Shown: piece after piece, positions 1 through 7,734 of the stretch
How the letters are laid out: each line of letters opens with the position of its first letter
Numbering within the stretch: position 1 is the stretch's first letter
Assembly (NCBI GenBank): GCA_017555025.1
Contig: JAFZHC010000009.1
Coordinates: 1 to 64,000, forward strand
Reading direction: 5' to 3'
DNA: 64,000 bases
Source of the DNA: Akkermansia sp.
GTDB taxonomy: Bacteria; Verrucomicrobiota; Verrucomicrobiia; Verrucomicrobiales; Akkermansiaceae
Position numbers and translations under genes: made by a program
The notes under the pieces: generated by a model
Told to the model about the DNA's origin: nothing
What the model saw: the letters and a program-made list of their open reading frames with translations, nothing else
Databases searched by the model: none

Positions 1-55
1 CATGACCGGGGCGTACCCCATGAGCGAGTTCCTCAAGATTCTGGCCGAACTGTAA
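1..55 (+). CDS. C-terminal end of an unidentified CDS
   Basis: The first 55 bases hold an open frame that ends in TAA at 53-55. Its last visible residues are MTGAYPMSEFLKILAEL. The gene begins before the window, so the Met at base 2 is probably internal. The peptide looks like the end of a soluble protein, but it is too short to name a family. The next gene in the same direction is 240 bp away, so this is probably the last gene of its transcription unit. Confidence 0.5.
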   Translation, partial: MTGAYPMSEFLKILAEL

Positions 56-173
56 CCAACGCACAAAACACCACTCAGAAGACCATGACCCGCTCCCGGC
101 TGACCAAGGGCTCCACCGGCTCACAATCCTCCCCTTGCAGCCTAGTTTTTGCGCCATCGGCAACAAAAATGCA

Positions 174-194
174 GGAAACGCGCAACAAAATGCC
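174..194 (+). repeat. 21-bp direct repeat, copy 1
   Basis: The 21 bases from 174 to 194 (beginning ggaaacgcgc and ending aaaatgcc) recur exactly, in the same orientation, at 1197-1217. The two copies bracket the short ORF at 297-368 and the lipoprotein gene at 397-1185. Both copies lie in non-coding DNA just upstream of a promoter. Confidence 0.8.
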
Positions 195-244
195 CGCCGC
201 GAGCGTCTATTTATTAGAAAATCTGCACTTTCTGCAATTTTTTG

Positions 245-272
245 TTGCGGATTCGGTGCCGGGAAGTATTAT
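245..272 (+). promoter_or_regulatory. Putative sigma70 promoter for the 297-368 ORF
   Basis: A TTGCGG -35 box at 245-250 and a TATTAT -10 box at 267-272 are separated by 16 bases. They lie 24 bases before the ATG at 297, which has a strong Shine-Dalgarno sequence (aaaggag) in front of it. Confidence 0.45.
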
Positions 273-296
273 CTAATGTAAAGGAGATAGATAATA

Positions 297-368
297 ATGA
301 AGACAATTTTCCACAAAATCCTTGCCACCACAGCCCTGTGCCTTGCGGCGGTGGGGCTGAATTTTTAA
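297..368 (+). CDS. 23-residue signal-peptide-like mini ORF
   Basis: This short ORF encodes a Lys-rich start followed by a hydrophobic stretch (KILATTALCLAAVGLNF) and then stops. It looks like a signal peptide with no mature protein behind it. It has one of the best Shine-Dalgarno sequences in the window (aaaggag, 280-286) and a plausible promoter, so it is probably translated. It may be the remnant of a truncated lipoprotein gene, a true small membrane peptide, or a leader for the lipoprotein gene that starts 28 bases downstream. The sequence does not tell these apart. Confidence 0.45.
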   Translation: MKTIFHKILATTALCLAAVGLNF

Positions 369-396
369 TTCTCTGTATCAAAAAATCTTTTCTGTT

Positions 397-1185
397 ATGA
401 AGTTCTTCACATCGGTCTATAATTCAATTAGAAAGAGACTACGCCTTGCCGGTTTTCTGTACATTGGTTTAAGCGTTCTGAGCTCGATTTTCTACTGTTC
501 CTGTACCTCAGGTTCTTTCTACACTTTGAGTACCGGTGAATATATGCTGGAACAAAGACTGGACAGGCAGTTTATCATCACAACGGAATGCAAGTATTCC
601 CCGGATAACAGCCAAAGCCCCAGCATACCTGTGTATCAGGTCGGGGATAAATACTATGTTGCAGCGGAGCGCGTATCCTCGCCCCCCAATATCCGCATTT
701 TATCTTCAGTTGGCTCAGGTTCGCAAGGTTCTTCCTACGTCTACCACAATAGAGATGGTGAAAAGCTGTTCTATGAGGTAGAAAAAAGCACATCAAACGG
801 AGAAATAACCTTCACTGTGCCCTCCGGAAATAAAGAGGACACCACGCCCATTGTCGTTCGTGCAGCCGATGAAATGCCCCATTTTGAATCCACTCAAACG
901 AGTGTTCCTACATTCACTTGTCGGGTGGATACTCGAGCCTCCATGCCTCGCCTTGTATCATTACCTGATGATACTCCCCATACAATGGCATACCTTCGAG
1001 GAGAGCCCTTATTCACTAAAGGAAAGGACGGTTCACCCCAGTTGATGTTGACAGGTGTTCACGAAGACCTTTCTTGGCGTTCCATATACGCTGTTCCCTC
1101 TGCTGCGGTACTTTTTGTAGCGGTGGATATTCCCTTTGATATCATCAGTTTCACCGGATTCTGCATCCGCAGCATTCTCGACTAA
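397..1185 (+). CDS. Putative exported lipoprotein, YceK-like C-terminus
   Basis: This 262-residue protein starts with a long basic-hydrophobic segment (about residues 1-36) that ends in CSC, a poor but possible lipobox. The middle (about 40-215) is polar and rich in Ser, Thr and Pro, as expected for a periplasmic or surface protein. The end, from about 230, reads AVPSAAVLFVAVDIPFDII. This resembles the hydrophobic 'A-x-D-x-P-x-D' tail of YceK/YidQ-type small lipoproteins, but I cannot confirm the family. It lies between two exact 21-bp direct repeats. I would call it a hypothetical envelope protein. Confidence 0.6.
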   Translation: MKFFTSVYNSIRKRLRLAGFLYIGLSVLSSIFYCSCTSGSFYTLSTGEYMLEQRLDRQFIITTECKYSPDNSQSPSIPVYQVGDKYYVAAERVSSPPNIRILSSVGSGSQGSSYVYHNRDGEKLFYEVEKSTSNGEITFTVPSGNKEDTTPIVVRAADEMPHFESTQTSVPTFTCRVDTRASMPRLVSLPDDTPHTMAYLRGEPLFTKGKDGSPQLMLTGVHEDLSWRSIYAVPSAAVLFVAVDIPFDIISFTGFCIRSILD

Positions 1186-1196
1186 AGATTCGTTCC

Positions 1197-1217
1197 GGAA
1201 ACGCGCAACAAAATGCC
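1197..1217 (+). repeat. 21-bp direct repeat, copy 2
   Basis: Exact copy of 174-194. It lies 12 bases after the stop of the upstream lipoprotein gene and 9 bases before the -35 box of the next one. Confidence 0.8.
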
Positions 1218-1225
1218 ATCCACGC

Positions 1226-1254
1226 TTGAACCGAGAGGCCTGAATTGATATAAT
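1226..1254 (+). promoter_or_regulatory. Sigma70-type promoter for the 1278-1742 lipoprotein
   Basis: TTGAAC (1226-1231) and a perfect TATAAT (1249-1254) with a 17-base spacer. The predicted leader is about 17 bases and has no Shine-Dalgarno sequence. Confidence 0.65.
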
Positions 1255-1277
1255 ACACGTAACAGATAACACTCATT

Positions 1278-1742
1278 ATGAATCGTTTGCCCAAAATAAG
1301 TCTTATAGCTCTGGCTCTAGGAGCCTTTGCATTTCTGCATGGATGCTATTCTCCTTCAGTAGATTTTCCTCAGTCCTCGGTAGCGTATATTTATGAGAAT
1401 GGCGGCGTGAGGAAGACCATCCGGTTTACGGCTGAAGCTCCCACTCCCACAGAGTTGCAGAAATGGGTGGAGTTTAACAATGGCACATGGTACCGCCCCA
1501 CCATTACCTACTACGTACCGAAATATGTCGTCAACTTCCCGGATGACTCTACGGGATTCACGTTCTACACAAAATCCGTTCAGGCTGGCTCTTTTGTGCG
1601 AAGTTTGACGGATGAGGACAGAGCCTTCTTGAATTGGCTGGACACTCAACCCGGCGAGACCAGATGCCCGGAATGTACAGACTCATGGCCCGGGAGTTCT
1701 TGTTCGCGCTGTGGCGGAAAAGGGATTATCCCCTGCACATAA
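1278..1742 (+). CDS. Lipoprotein with a C-terminal cysteine-rich knuckle
   Basis: This 154-residue protein has a typical lipoprotein signal, with the lipobox ending at Cys23 (AFLHGC). The body (about 30-125) is polar and has no family I recognise. The last 25 residues carry Cys130, Cys133, Cys142, Cys145 and Cys153 in the arrangement CPEC...CSRCGGKGIIPC. This strongly resembles one half of a DnaJ-type zinc finger (CxxCxGxG), which is normally cytoplasmic. In an exported protein the cysteines might bind metal or form disulfides. It has its own promoter. The function is unknown. Confidence 0.7.
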   Translation: MNRLPKISLIALALGAFAFLHGCYSPSVDFPQSSVAYIYENGGVRKTIRFTAEAPTPTELQKWVEFNNGTWYRPTITYYVPKYVVNFPDDSTGFTFYTKSVQAGSFVRSLTDEDRAFLNWLDTQPGETRCPECTDSWPGSSCSRCGGKGIIPCT

Positions 1743-2177
1743 ACAAGCAAACACCACTCAGGCAAGCTTGCAAGACCAGGCCGCGCCCTTAGCAGGGCAA
1801 GAATGAGCCCCGGAACTCCATCCTTCGCTTGCAAGTGTCTTTTTATCCCCTTGCAAGCGATGTTTCATTTTAGGTTGCTACTCGCTGAAAAATGCACCTT
1901 AAACACCTGATTCTGTGTAGATTGACAGTTCGAAACATCTTTGCTTGCCGAAGAGCCATCATTACCCCAAAACTGCCTAAGCTCACAGAATCAACAGATT
2001 GTAGATTCGAGGCTTCTTTAGTGACCCTGACATGAATTCGCACTTAGAAAAAGGGGCTTAGGCATGCTTAGGCTTTTTGGCCTTTTGGAGCCATTTTGCG
2101 CCCGGCAGGGCGGTGGCAGGGCGTGCGAGCGTGCAATGCCTACGCTTGCGTGACTATTGAAAATCAATGCAAAGCAA
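1743..2177. other. Gene-free intergenic region
   Basis: About 435 bases between the lipoprotein stop and the tRNA-Ala terminator hold no ORF I can support. I see one clear inverted repeat (1825-1860), a short palindrome (gcaagcttgc) near 1763-1772, and repeated 'cttgcaag' words. The region is neither strongly AT-rich nor structured like a known RNA. Confidence 0.6.
1825..1860. repeat. 11-bp perfect inverted repeat
   Basis: The arm TCGCTTGCAAG (1825-1835) and its exact complement CTTGCAAGCGA (1850-1860) are separated by 14 bases that include TTTTT. It could be a terminator for the lipoprotein gene ending at 1742 or a protein-binding palindrome. There is no T-run directly after it. Confidence 0.6.
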
Positions 2178-2209
2178 AAACCGAACCAGATTGCTTTCTG
2201 ATTCGGTTT
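2178..2209 (-). terminator. Hairpin terminator of tRNA-Ala
   Basis: The arms around ccgaa-cagA and tctg-ttcgg fold into a hairpin with one mismatch and loop ttgctt. On the minus strand the hairpin is followed by TTTTTGCTTT, and it ends 12 bases after the tRNA. Confidence 0.65.
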
Positions 2210-2220
2210 CTGGGATTAAG

Positions 2221-2293
2221 TGGAGCATAGCGGACTCGAACCGCTGACCCCTTCAATGCCATTGAAGTGCTCTACCAGCTGAGCTAATACCCC
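2221..2293 (-). tRNA. tRNA-Ala(GGC)
   Basis: On the minus strand the 73 bases fold as a cloverleaf. The acceptor pairs GGGGTAT with ATGCTCC, the D arm is AGCTCAGCTGGTAGAGC, and the T loop is TTCGAGT. The anticodon loop ATGGCAT gives anticodon GGC, which reads GCC/GCU alanine codons. The G3-U70 wobble, the identity element of tRNA-Ala, is present, and the discriminator base is A. CCA is not encoded. Confidence 0.95.
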
Positions 2294-2327
2294 GCTTTGT
2301 TTGGGTGTTCCCGGTGGGAACGGGCGA

Positions 2328-2356
2328 AGTATACACCTGTGCAGTACGTTTGGCAA
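2328..2356 (-). promoter_or_regulatory. Promoter of tRNA-Ala
   Basis: On the minus strand, TTGCCA (2351-2356) and TATACT (2328-2333) are 17 bases apart and lie 34 bases before the tRNA. Confidence 0.7.
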
Positions 2357-2420
2357 GTAAAAAGTGTAAAAAAATGTGATTTTTTTTGCCGATGGTGTAC
2401 AAAAGGGGGCGCATGGAGGC

Positions 2421-2452
2421 AAAAAAGCACCGCGCCGAGTGTTGGCGCGGTG
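2421..2452 (-). terminator. Rho-independent terminator after the 2479-2991 gene
   Basis: A 9-bp GC-rich perfect stem (caccgcgcc, 2428-2436, with ggcgcggtg, 2444-2452) is followed on the minus strand by six T residues (2421-2426). Confidence 0.8.
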
Positions 2453-2478
2453 TGGAGATGGGGATTGTCTACCCTTGT

Positions 2479-2991
2479 TCAGCGGGCAATCGGGGCTACC
2501 GAGTAATCGCCGGGGGCTGCGGTAGGGGTAGCGGGAGTGGGCAAGGGCTTTTCAACCTTTTCGATGGCGGTGACGGGGCGGAAGGGCAGCATGGCGTTGC
2601 CAATCTGGCCGTAGTAGTGCTTCTGGGTAAGGCGTACGGTGTCGCCTACCTTAATGGTATCGAGGAAGTTGAAGAGGGCTGCGTCGTCCTGACCAGGGGT
2701 GAGCTTTTTCACATCAACATACATGATGGAGCCGGGGGCAATGGCTTCGTCGCCATATTTTCCGAGCTGTTGGTAGGCTTCATTCTTGAGCACGCGGAAT
2801 CGGGCTGCCTTGGTAGCGTGATCGCATTTGTCGGGGCAGTCGGCGGTCAGGTGGCGGCAGGGCTGCTCGATGGTACCCATGTAGTGGGCTACTACGGTGT
2901 TGCTGGCCAGCAATTCTGCTTTCTCGGGCATGGGGGCGGCAAAAAGCGTGGAGGCAGCGGAGAACAGGGCGATGATGCTGAGCTTCTTCAT
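2479..2991 (-). CDS. Small exported protein of unknown function
   Basis: This 170-residue protein has a clean Sec signal peptide (MKKLSIIALFSAASTLFAA, cleavage near residue 19). The mature part has a cysteine cluster around residues 44-56 (C-x7-C-x3-C with His on either side) that could bind a metal or form disulfides. The middle appears to be a small beta-rich domain (GSIMYVDVKKL, GDTVRLTQKHYYGQI), and the end is rich in Pro, Ala and Thr. I do not recognise a family. It is a single-gene unit with its own terminator and may follow the M16 gene, whose stop lies 204 bp upstream. Confidence 0.75.
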   Translation of the reverse strand: MKKLSIIALFSAASTLFAAPMPEKAELLASNTVVAHYMGTIEQPCRHLTADCPDKCDHATKAARFRVLKNEAYQQLGKYGDEAIAPGSIMYVDVKKLTPGQDDAALFNFLDTIKVGDTVRLTQKHYYGQIGNAMLPFRPVTAIEKVEKPLPTPATPTAAPGDYSVAPIAR

Positions 2992-3116
2992 ATTTTGATA
3001 ATGTGTTTTAATTTGTGGCGTGCGGGCTTTTATCTACCCGTCTTTGTACTTATTAATACGTGTCGCTGACAAAAACGCGAAACTTTGTATATTTTTTATT
3101 TTTTTCAGCTGTTAAG

Positions 3117-3154
3117 CAAGTCGCGCAGCTACCCGAGGGGTGCTGCGCGACTTG
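3117..3154. repeat. 13-bp perfect inverted repeat after the M16 gene
   Basis: caagtcgcgcagc (3117-3129) pairs perfectly with gctgcgcgacttg (3142-3154), leaving a 12-base loop. It lies downstream of the M16 gene. The flanking minus-strand bases are A-rich rather than T-rich, so if it terminates transcription it is not a classical intrinsic terminator. Confidence 0.6.
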
Positions 3155-3168
3155 TCGATAACGTTGAT

Positions 3169-3189
3169 TGGGGGCTGTGTGAGCCCCCA
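3169..3189 (-). terminator. Hairpin just after the M16 stop codon
   Basis: tgggggct (3169-3176) and agccccca (3182-3189) form an 8-bp GC-rich stem with a 5-base loop, beginning 6 bases after the M16 stop. No T-run follows. Together with the 3117-3154 hairpin it probably caps the mRNA 3' end. Confidence 0.45.
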
Positions 3190-3194
3190 GTCGT

Positions 3195-6100
3195 TTAGTT
3201 GATGGTGATGGTACGGGTCTCGCCCTTCTTCATTTCGATTTCGGGGAAGAGGATGAAATCGTTGGTGAAGATGGCATCGGGAGCATCGCAGCCGGTAGCA
3301 CCCTTGCCCGTGGCGGGGGTGGGGAACCAGATGCCGAGGCGGCCCTTGTAGTCGCGGTTGGCGGAGATGGTGACCGTCTTCTCGTTTACCCAGTTTGTGG
3401 CCAGGGGGCGAGGACTGAGGCTGGTGTCAACCGTAGCGCTCCAGGCGGGGTCGCCGTAGAAGGCTACCACGTCGCGGTCGTGAACCAAGCCAACGGCGTC
3501 CTTAGCGTTGTTCTGCGAGAGATTGACACCGGAGTTGATGATGGCGCTGTGGAATGCGTAGTCAATCTGCTCGCTGTTGAACTGAATCTTGAGCAGGCGC
3601 GGGTCGATTTTCTTCGTGTTATTGAGGATGAACTGATTGTTCAGGTACCAAGCCTCGGCCAGCGTGGTGTTGTCGGCCATGTCGACGAAGGAACCGAATG
3701 TGCCCCAACCGCCGGCACCGTACCAGGAGGGAACGGTGTAGCCTACCACCTGGTTGCAGGTGTAACCGGAAAGAGCGGTGATAGCCATGCTCTGGTTGCT
3801 GTTGTGAGCATCGCCGAACAGGCAGTTGCCGGCAGCAATCCATACGCGGGTCTTGCCATCGGGCTCGATGACCGGGCACTTCAGCTTTTCAGCCATGGCG
3901 GCAAGGCCATCGGCGCGACCGCGCAGAGCGTCGGAAAGCGGGCTGAAGAAGTGGCTCATGTAGGGGCCGGACAGCTGGTAGAAGCGGTTGTTGGCCGGGA
4001 AGATGAGACCACGGGAGAAGGGCATCTCCAGGTTGAACTGTGTGGCATGGCTGGAGCTGACCACCATCTGGGCACCAGCGTTGCTCAGGCGCTCTGCGAA
4101 GAGCCCCTGCAAGCCGTCTTTACCCTCGGGGGTGTCTTTGCCGTACTCTTTGTAGGAGGGTTCTTTGTTGCCGTCCTGCTCCAGCACGGGGGCGTTGGTC
4201 CAGTCGGTGATGCAGTAGCTGTACTCGAAGGGGTGCCAGCCGATGTTGGTGGTGCCGAGGGCGCGCTTGATAACCAGGGCGTTGTCATCGCTGGCAATGC
4301 GCAGAGCATCTGCTGCGGTGTAACCGGTTACGATACCCCACAGGCAGTCACCCCACATGTCGTCGTCCACCTTACGGGCGGCGCGGTGCAGGGCGTTGAC
4401 GGTCTCGCGGCCTACTTCCTCCGGCTGCAGCACGATGGCGGCGTAGTGAGCCTTGGCGGAGCGCAGAGCTGCAGTAATGGCGTCTTCTGTGAGCTTCTCC
4501 ACGGCTACAACCTGAGCACCGGGGTACTTCTTCACCAGTGCGGCAATGACTGCCTGCCACTCAGGCTTCTGAGAGGTGGGAACGGTAGTGAGGACGGTGT
4601 AGCCCATTTCGGCACCCTTGCCGGTAGCGGCGGGCTCGGTGGCAGGTTCTTCGGGCTTCTTTTCCTCAGGTTCAGCGGAGGGTTCGGGGGCGGGGTGTTC
4701 TGCCTTTGCCTCACCGGCCGGCACGCTGTCGGCCGGCATGGTGAAGTAGAAGTTGGCGTTGTCCTTACCAAAGACTTCAACGGCGAGTTCCTGAATTTCC
4801 TCAAGCTTGATGGAGTGCAGGTCCTTAATCAGGTCGCGGATGAGGATTATCTGCTCCGGGTCGCTCTGCAGGCTGGCCAAGCTGTTGCACCAGAATGAGT
4901 TTTGGCGCAGGCTCTTTTCTGCGGAGGAGATAATGGGGCGGATGGCGCAGTCGAAGTCCTCCTGAGTGATGGAGTCTCCCTTGCCGAGCCCGGTCAGAAT
5001 GCTGTCCATAGCAGCGCTGACCTTCTCGCGGTTACCTTTCACGCCGGGGCTGATGGCGGTAATGGTGGCGGCATTTTTCAGTTCCTGGTTGACGCTGAGG
5101 CGCACGAAAGGCGAGTAGGCTTCACCCATCTGGGCGCGGATGCCGTCGAAGAGTTTTTCACGAGCAATGGCGCAGAGCACGGTCAGGCGGCGGTTACGGC
5201 GGCGGTCCATGCCGTTACCGGCCGGGCGCACATGGGTAACGAGCGTTTTATCCAACGTGGTGGGGTAGGGGAAGAACTCCCTCTGACCCCAGGGGCGGAA
5301 GTTGACGCTGCGCTGTTCATCGCTGGGCTTGGTGAACTCTGCGTTGCGGGCAGGCATGGCGCCGAAAGTGCACTCGAGGATGGGCAGGGCTGCCTCAACA
5401 TCGAAATCGCCCACCAGAGTGACCTCGATGGCTCCCTTCTGCAGGAAGGGCTCCATGGCAGCCTTCACATCATCCATAGTAATGGCTTTTACCTGCTCCT
5501 CTGAGGGAACGTTGAAGCGGGGATCATTGCCATACATAGCCTTGGCAGACTGTATGGTGTAAGCACCATCAGGCGTGGTGGTGAGCTTGCGGTATACGCT
5601 GGGCAGCTTGCGGTGCAGCATGCTGATGGCCTCGGGGCGATAGCCGGGGTGCAGAATGTTAGCAACGATGAGCTTGCACTGCATTTCGAGGTCGGTCTGC
5701 GTGGTGCCGCCGGAGAAGACGAAACGGCAGTCCGACACGCCGTAGTTGAGATCGACATTGTGACCCATCATCACGCGCTTCAGTTCGTCGAGGTCGTGCT
5801 CGGCCAGAGCGCTCAGGCGCATGACGTTATCTGCCACCATGGCCAGACCGGGAGTTGAGGGCAGCAGCATGGTGCCGCCATCCACCGCGGCGGATACGGT
5901 GAGAGCCCCCTTGCGGAAGTCGGTGCGCTTGAGGTTGACGCGTACACCATTCGAAAGTGTGATGGCGGTAACGTCCTGGTCAGCAATATACTCCTTCTTC
6001 ACGATGCTGCCGGGCTCACCGATGTGATCGTAGGCGAAGGGCTTGGCCGGGCGCAGGTCAGGCTTTTCGACGGGGGTGGCTGCGGATTCCTCAAAAGCGC

Positions 6101-7577
6101 GGCGCAGGGTGGCCTCAGTCGTGCCCTCGGGAATGGAGCCGGACATGGTGAGCTTGGCTCGCTTAGCATCGAAGGCAGCCTCGAGGGCGGCTCGGCAGCA
6201 ATCCGGGTTCTGAGAGATGAGCTCAATGCCGGCCATGAGCACCTTGAGGTCCTCCTCGGGAGTGGTGAGAATGCTGCGCTCTGCAATGCTGTTGACCAGG
6301 CGATCTGCCATATCAGCAGCCTGTACGGACTCCCAGGTCTGCGTGGCATGGGTAATGGCAGAGGCCAGGGCGGAAAGACTCTCTTGGAATTCGTGAGGCT
6401 CGAAGCCGTACTGAATGGCCTTGCGCAGCTCCTGTTCCGTTGTGGTCAGAGCCGTCTGCCATTTTTCGGGAGCTGCTGTTACGGAGAATCCGAAGGCCTT
6501 GGTGATGTCGAACATCTCGCTGTCGGACAAGTTGGCGCTGTGGAAGGGGGCTTCTGCTCGCTGGGAAATGCGGCTCAGTCGCATGTTGAGCATCTGGCTG
6601 GCCAGCTGCAGGGGGAAGTCAGCCACGCGCTGCTCGAAGGTGTCGGGCTCGAGTTTCCAGGGATTGGCGGTTGTGGCCATAATGCTGACCGTGGCTTGCT
6701 CCTTGTTGTGCAGCAAGCGCTCGCTCGCACCGGTGTTGGTCAGTTTACCGTTGTCGGGGCGTTGAGGTCCGGGCTTGGCAACCATGTCGCCGAAGTGCTT
6801 TTTCACCCACTCCGTAGCGGTGGCCGGGTCAATATCGCCGGTAATGATAACCGTCATGCGCTCGGGGATGTAGGTATCCCGATAGTATTGGCGGAAGGCC
6901 TCGTAGGGAGCATTGCGGATAACTTCCTCCCGGCCGATGGGCATGAACTTGGCCACGCGGGAGCCCTCGCAAATCTGGTCAATCATGCCGAGCATGGCGC
7001 GGTAGCTCTCAGAATCGCGGCTCTTAAGCTCGCTCACGATAATGCCGCGCTCGTGGTCAATGGCCTCATCCTCAAGCTTGGCACCGTCAGCAAAGTCGCG
7101 CATGATGGTGAGGGCAAAGTTTACGGTCTCCTCCTTCAGGTTGGGCAGGTCCAGCATATAAACCGTGCGCTCCAGAGAGGTGTAGGCATTGGCATCGCCA
7201 CCAAAGCCGAGGCCGAGCTTCTGCATGGCGGGAATGAGCTCACCTCGCGCAAAGCTACGGCTGCCGTTGAATACCATGTGCTCCAGGAAGTGGGAGATGC
7301 CGCTGGTCTCGGGCTGCTCATCGAGGGACCCGGTGGAAACATACAGGCGAATGCTGGCGCGGCCTGCCGGCTCCTTGGTGGGGCGAATCATGTAGCTGAG
7401 CCCGTTTTCCAGTTTACCGGTAACCAGCTGGGGGTCCTGCACAAGCTGCTGCAGCTCCACAGCGGCCTGCGTGATGGCGGGCTGCTCCTGCGGTGTGGCT
7501 GTGGCAGATTCCTGCGCAAAGGCCGGCGTGGCCGTAATGGCCAGCCCTAAAAGTGCGGAGGTGGTACTTCTGTTCAT
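3195..7577 (-). CDS. Exported M16 zinc peptidase with extra C-terminal domain
   Basis: The 1460-residue protein has a signal peptide (about 1-21) and then a two-lobed M16 (pitrilysin/insulinase) peptidase. The zinc site is complete: HFLEH at 96-100, with Glu176 and the third ligand Glu183 in ERGIIVSE. The second lobe carries the conserved Arg/Tyr motif (IRAQMGEAYSPF). M16 enzymes degrade peptides, here probably in the periplasm. A Pro/Glu/Ala linker (about 950-985) leads to about 475 further residues absent from ordinary M16 proteins of around 900 residues. In that part, hydrophobic strands precede His1177 (MVVSSSHATQ) and Cys1252 (WIAAGNCLFGD), which is reminiscent of clan CD (gingipain/caspase-like) cysteine peptidases. 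That second activity is my inference. The gene stands alone between hairpins and a divergent region shared with panC. Confidence 0.9.
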   Translation of the reverse strand: MNRSTTSALLGLAITATPAFAQESATATPQEQPAITQAAVELQQLVQDPQLVTGKLENGLSYMIRPTKEPAGRASIRLYVSTGSLDEQPETSGISHFLEHMVFNGSRSFARGELIPAMQKLGLGFGGDANAYTSLERTVYMLDLPNLKEETVNFALTIMRDFADGAKLEDEAIDHERGIIVSELKSRDSESYRAMLGMIDQICEGSRVAKFMPIGREEVIRNAPYEAFRQYYRDTYIPERMTVIITGDIDPATATEWVKKHFGDMVAKPGPQRPDNGKLTNTGASERLLHNKEQATVSIMATTANPWKLEPDTFEQRVADFPLQLASQMLNMRLSRISQRAEAPFHSANLSDSEMFDITKAFGFSVTAAPEKWQTALTTTEQELRKAIQYGFEPHEFQESLSALASAITHATQTWESVQAADMADRLVNSIAERSILTTPEEDLKVLMAGIELISQNPDCCRAALEAAFDAKRAKLTMSGSIPEGTTEATLRRAFEESAATPVEKPDLRPAKPFAYDHIGEPGSIVKKEYIADQDVTAITLSNGVRVNLKRTDFRKGALTVSAAVDGGTMLLPSTPGLAMVADNVMRLSALAEHDLDELKRVMMGHNVDLNYGVSDCRFVFSGGTTQTDLEMQCKLIVANILHPGYRPEAISMLHRKLPSVYRKLTTTPDGAYTIQSAKAMYGNDPRFNVPSEEQVKAITMDDVKAAMEPFLQKGAIEVTLVGDFDVEAALPILECTFGAMPARNAEFTKPSDEQRSVNFRPWGQREFFPYPTTLDKTLVTHVRPAGNGMDRRRNRRLTVLCAIAREKLFDGIRAQMGEAYSPFVRLSVNQELKNAATITAISPGVKGNREKVSAAMDSILTGLGKGDSITQEDFDCAIRPIISSAEKSLRQNSFWCNSLASLQSDPEQIILIRDLIKDLHSIKLEEIQELAVEVFGKDNANFYFTMPADSVPAGEAKAEHPAPEPSAEPEEKKPEEPATEPAATGKGAEMGYTVLTTVPTSQKPEWQAVIAALVKKYPGAQVVAVEKLTEDAITAALRSAKAHYAAIVLQPEEVGRETVNALHRAARKVDDDMWGDCLWGIVTGYTAADALRIASDDNALVIKRALGTTNIGWHPFEYSYCITDWTNAPVLEQDGNKEPSYKEYGKDTPEGKDGLQGLFAERLSNAGAQMVVSSSHATQFNLEMPFSRGLIFPANNRFYQLSGPYMSHFFSPLSDALRGRADGLAAMAEKLKCPVIEPDGKTRVWIAAGNCLFGDAHNSNQSMAITALSGYTCNQVVGYTVPSWYGAGGWGTFGSFVDMADNTTLAEAWYLNNQFILNNTKKIDPRLLKIQFNSEQIDYAFHSAIINSGVNLSQNNAKDAVGLVHDRDVVAFYGDPAWSATVDTSLSPRPLATNWVNEKTVTISANRDYKGRLGIWFPTPATGKGATGCDAPDAIFTNDFILFPEIEMKKGETRTITIN

Positions 7578-7698
7578 AAATTTCTGATTTGCGATACCAT
7601 ATCACAATGGTAATAGTTTGTCGAACTTTCTTTGAGTCCTGTTCAAAAATAATCAGAAAATTACGCAGAAAAGCTGTTGTTTAGGACATAGGTTACGC

Positions 7699-7727
7699 TT
7701 GAAAAGGCTGTAAGATGGTGCTATAGT
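7699..7727 (+). promoter_or_regulatory. panC promoter, placed for a leaderless mRNA
   Basis: TTGAAA (7699-7704) and TATAGT (7722-7727) with a 17-base spacer. The -10 box ends 7 bases before ATG 7735, so transcription should start at or one base before that ATG. The alternative GTG start at 7726 would lie inside the -10 box. Confidence 0.6.
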
Positions 7728-7734
7728 GCCGTGC

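Noticed and set aside
85..276. A 63-residue plus-strand ORF
   Set aside because: No promoter or ribosome site, no protein-like features, and it contains the direct repeat and part of the next promoter.
174..1217. An insertion sequence or integron-like element between the 21-bp repeats
   Set aside because: No transposase or integrase gene, no terminal inverted repeats, and the enclosed genes encode envelope proteins.
2386..3069. Plus-strand ORF opposite the exported protein at 2479-2991
   Set aside because: It runs through the terminator hairpin of the minus-strand gene, which has a clear signal peptide.
3480..7550. Long plus-strand open frames opposite the M16 gene (3480-4898, 4902-5504 and 6024-7550)
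   Set aside because: They mirror the codon structure of the minus-strand gene, have Gly/Val/Ala-rich composition, no domain and no start signals. The minus strand has a complete signal peptide and catalytic motifs.
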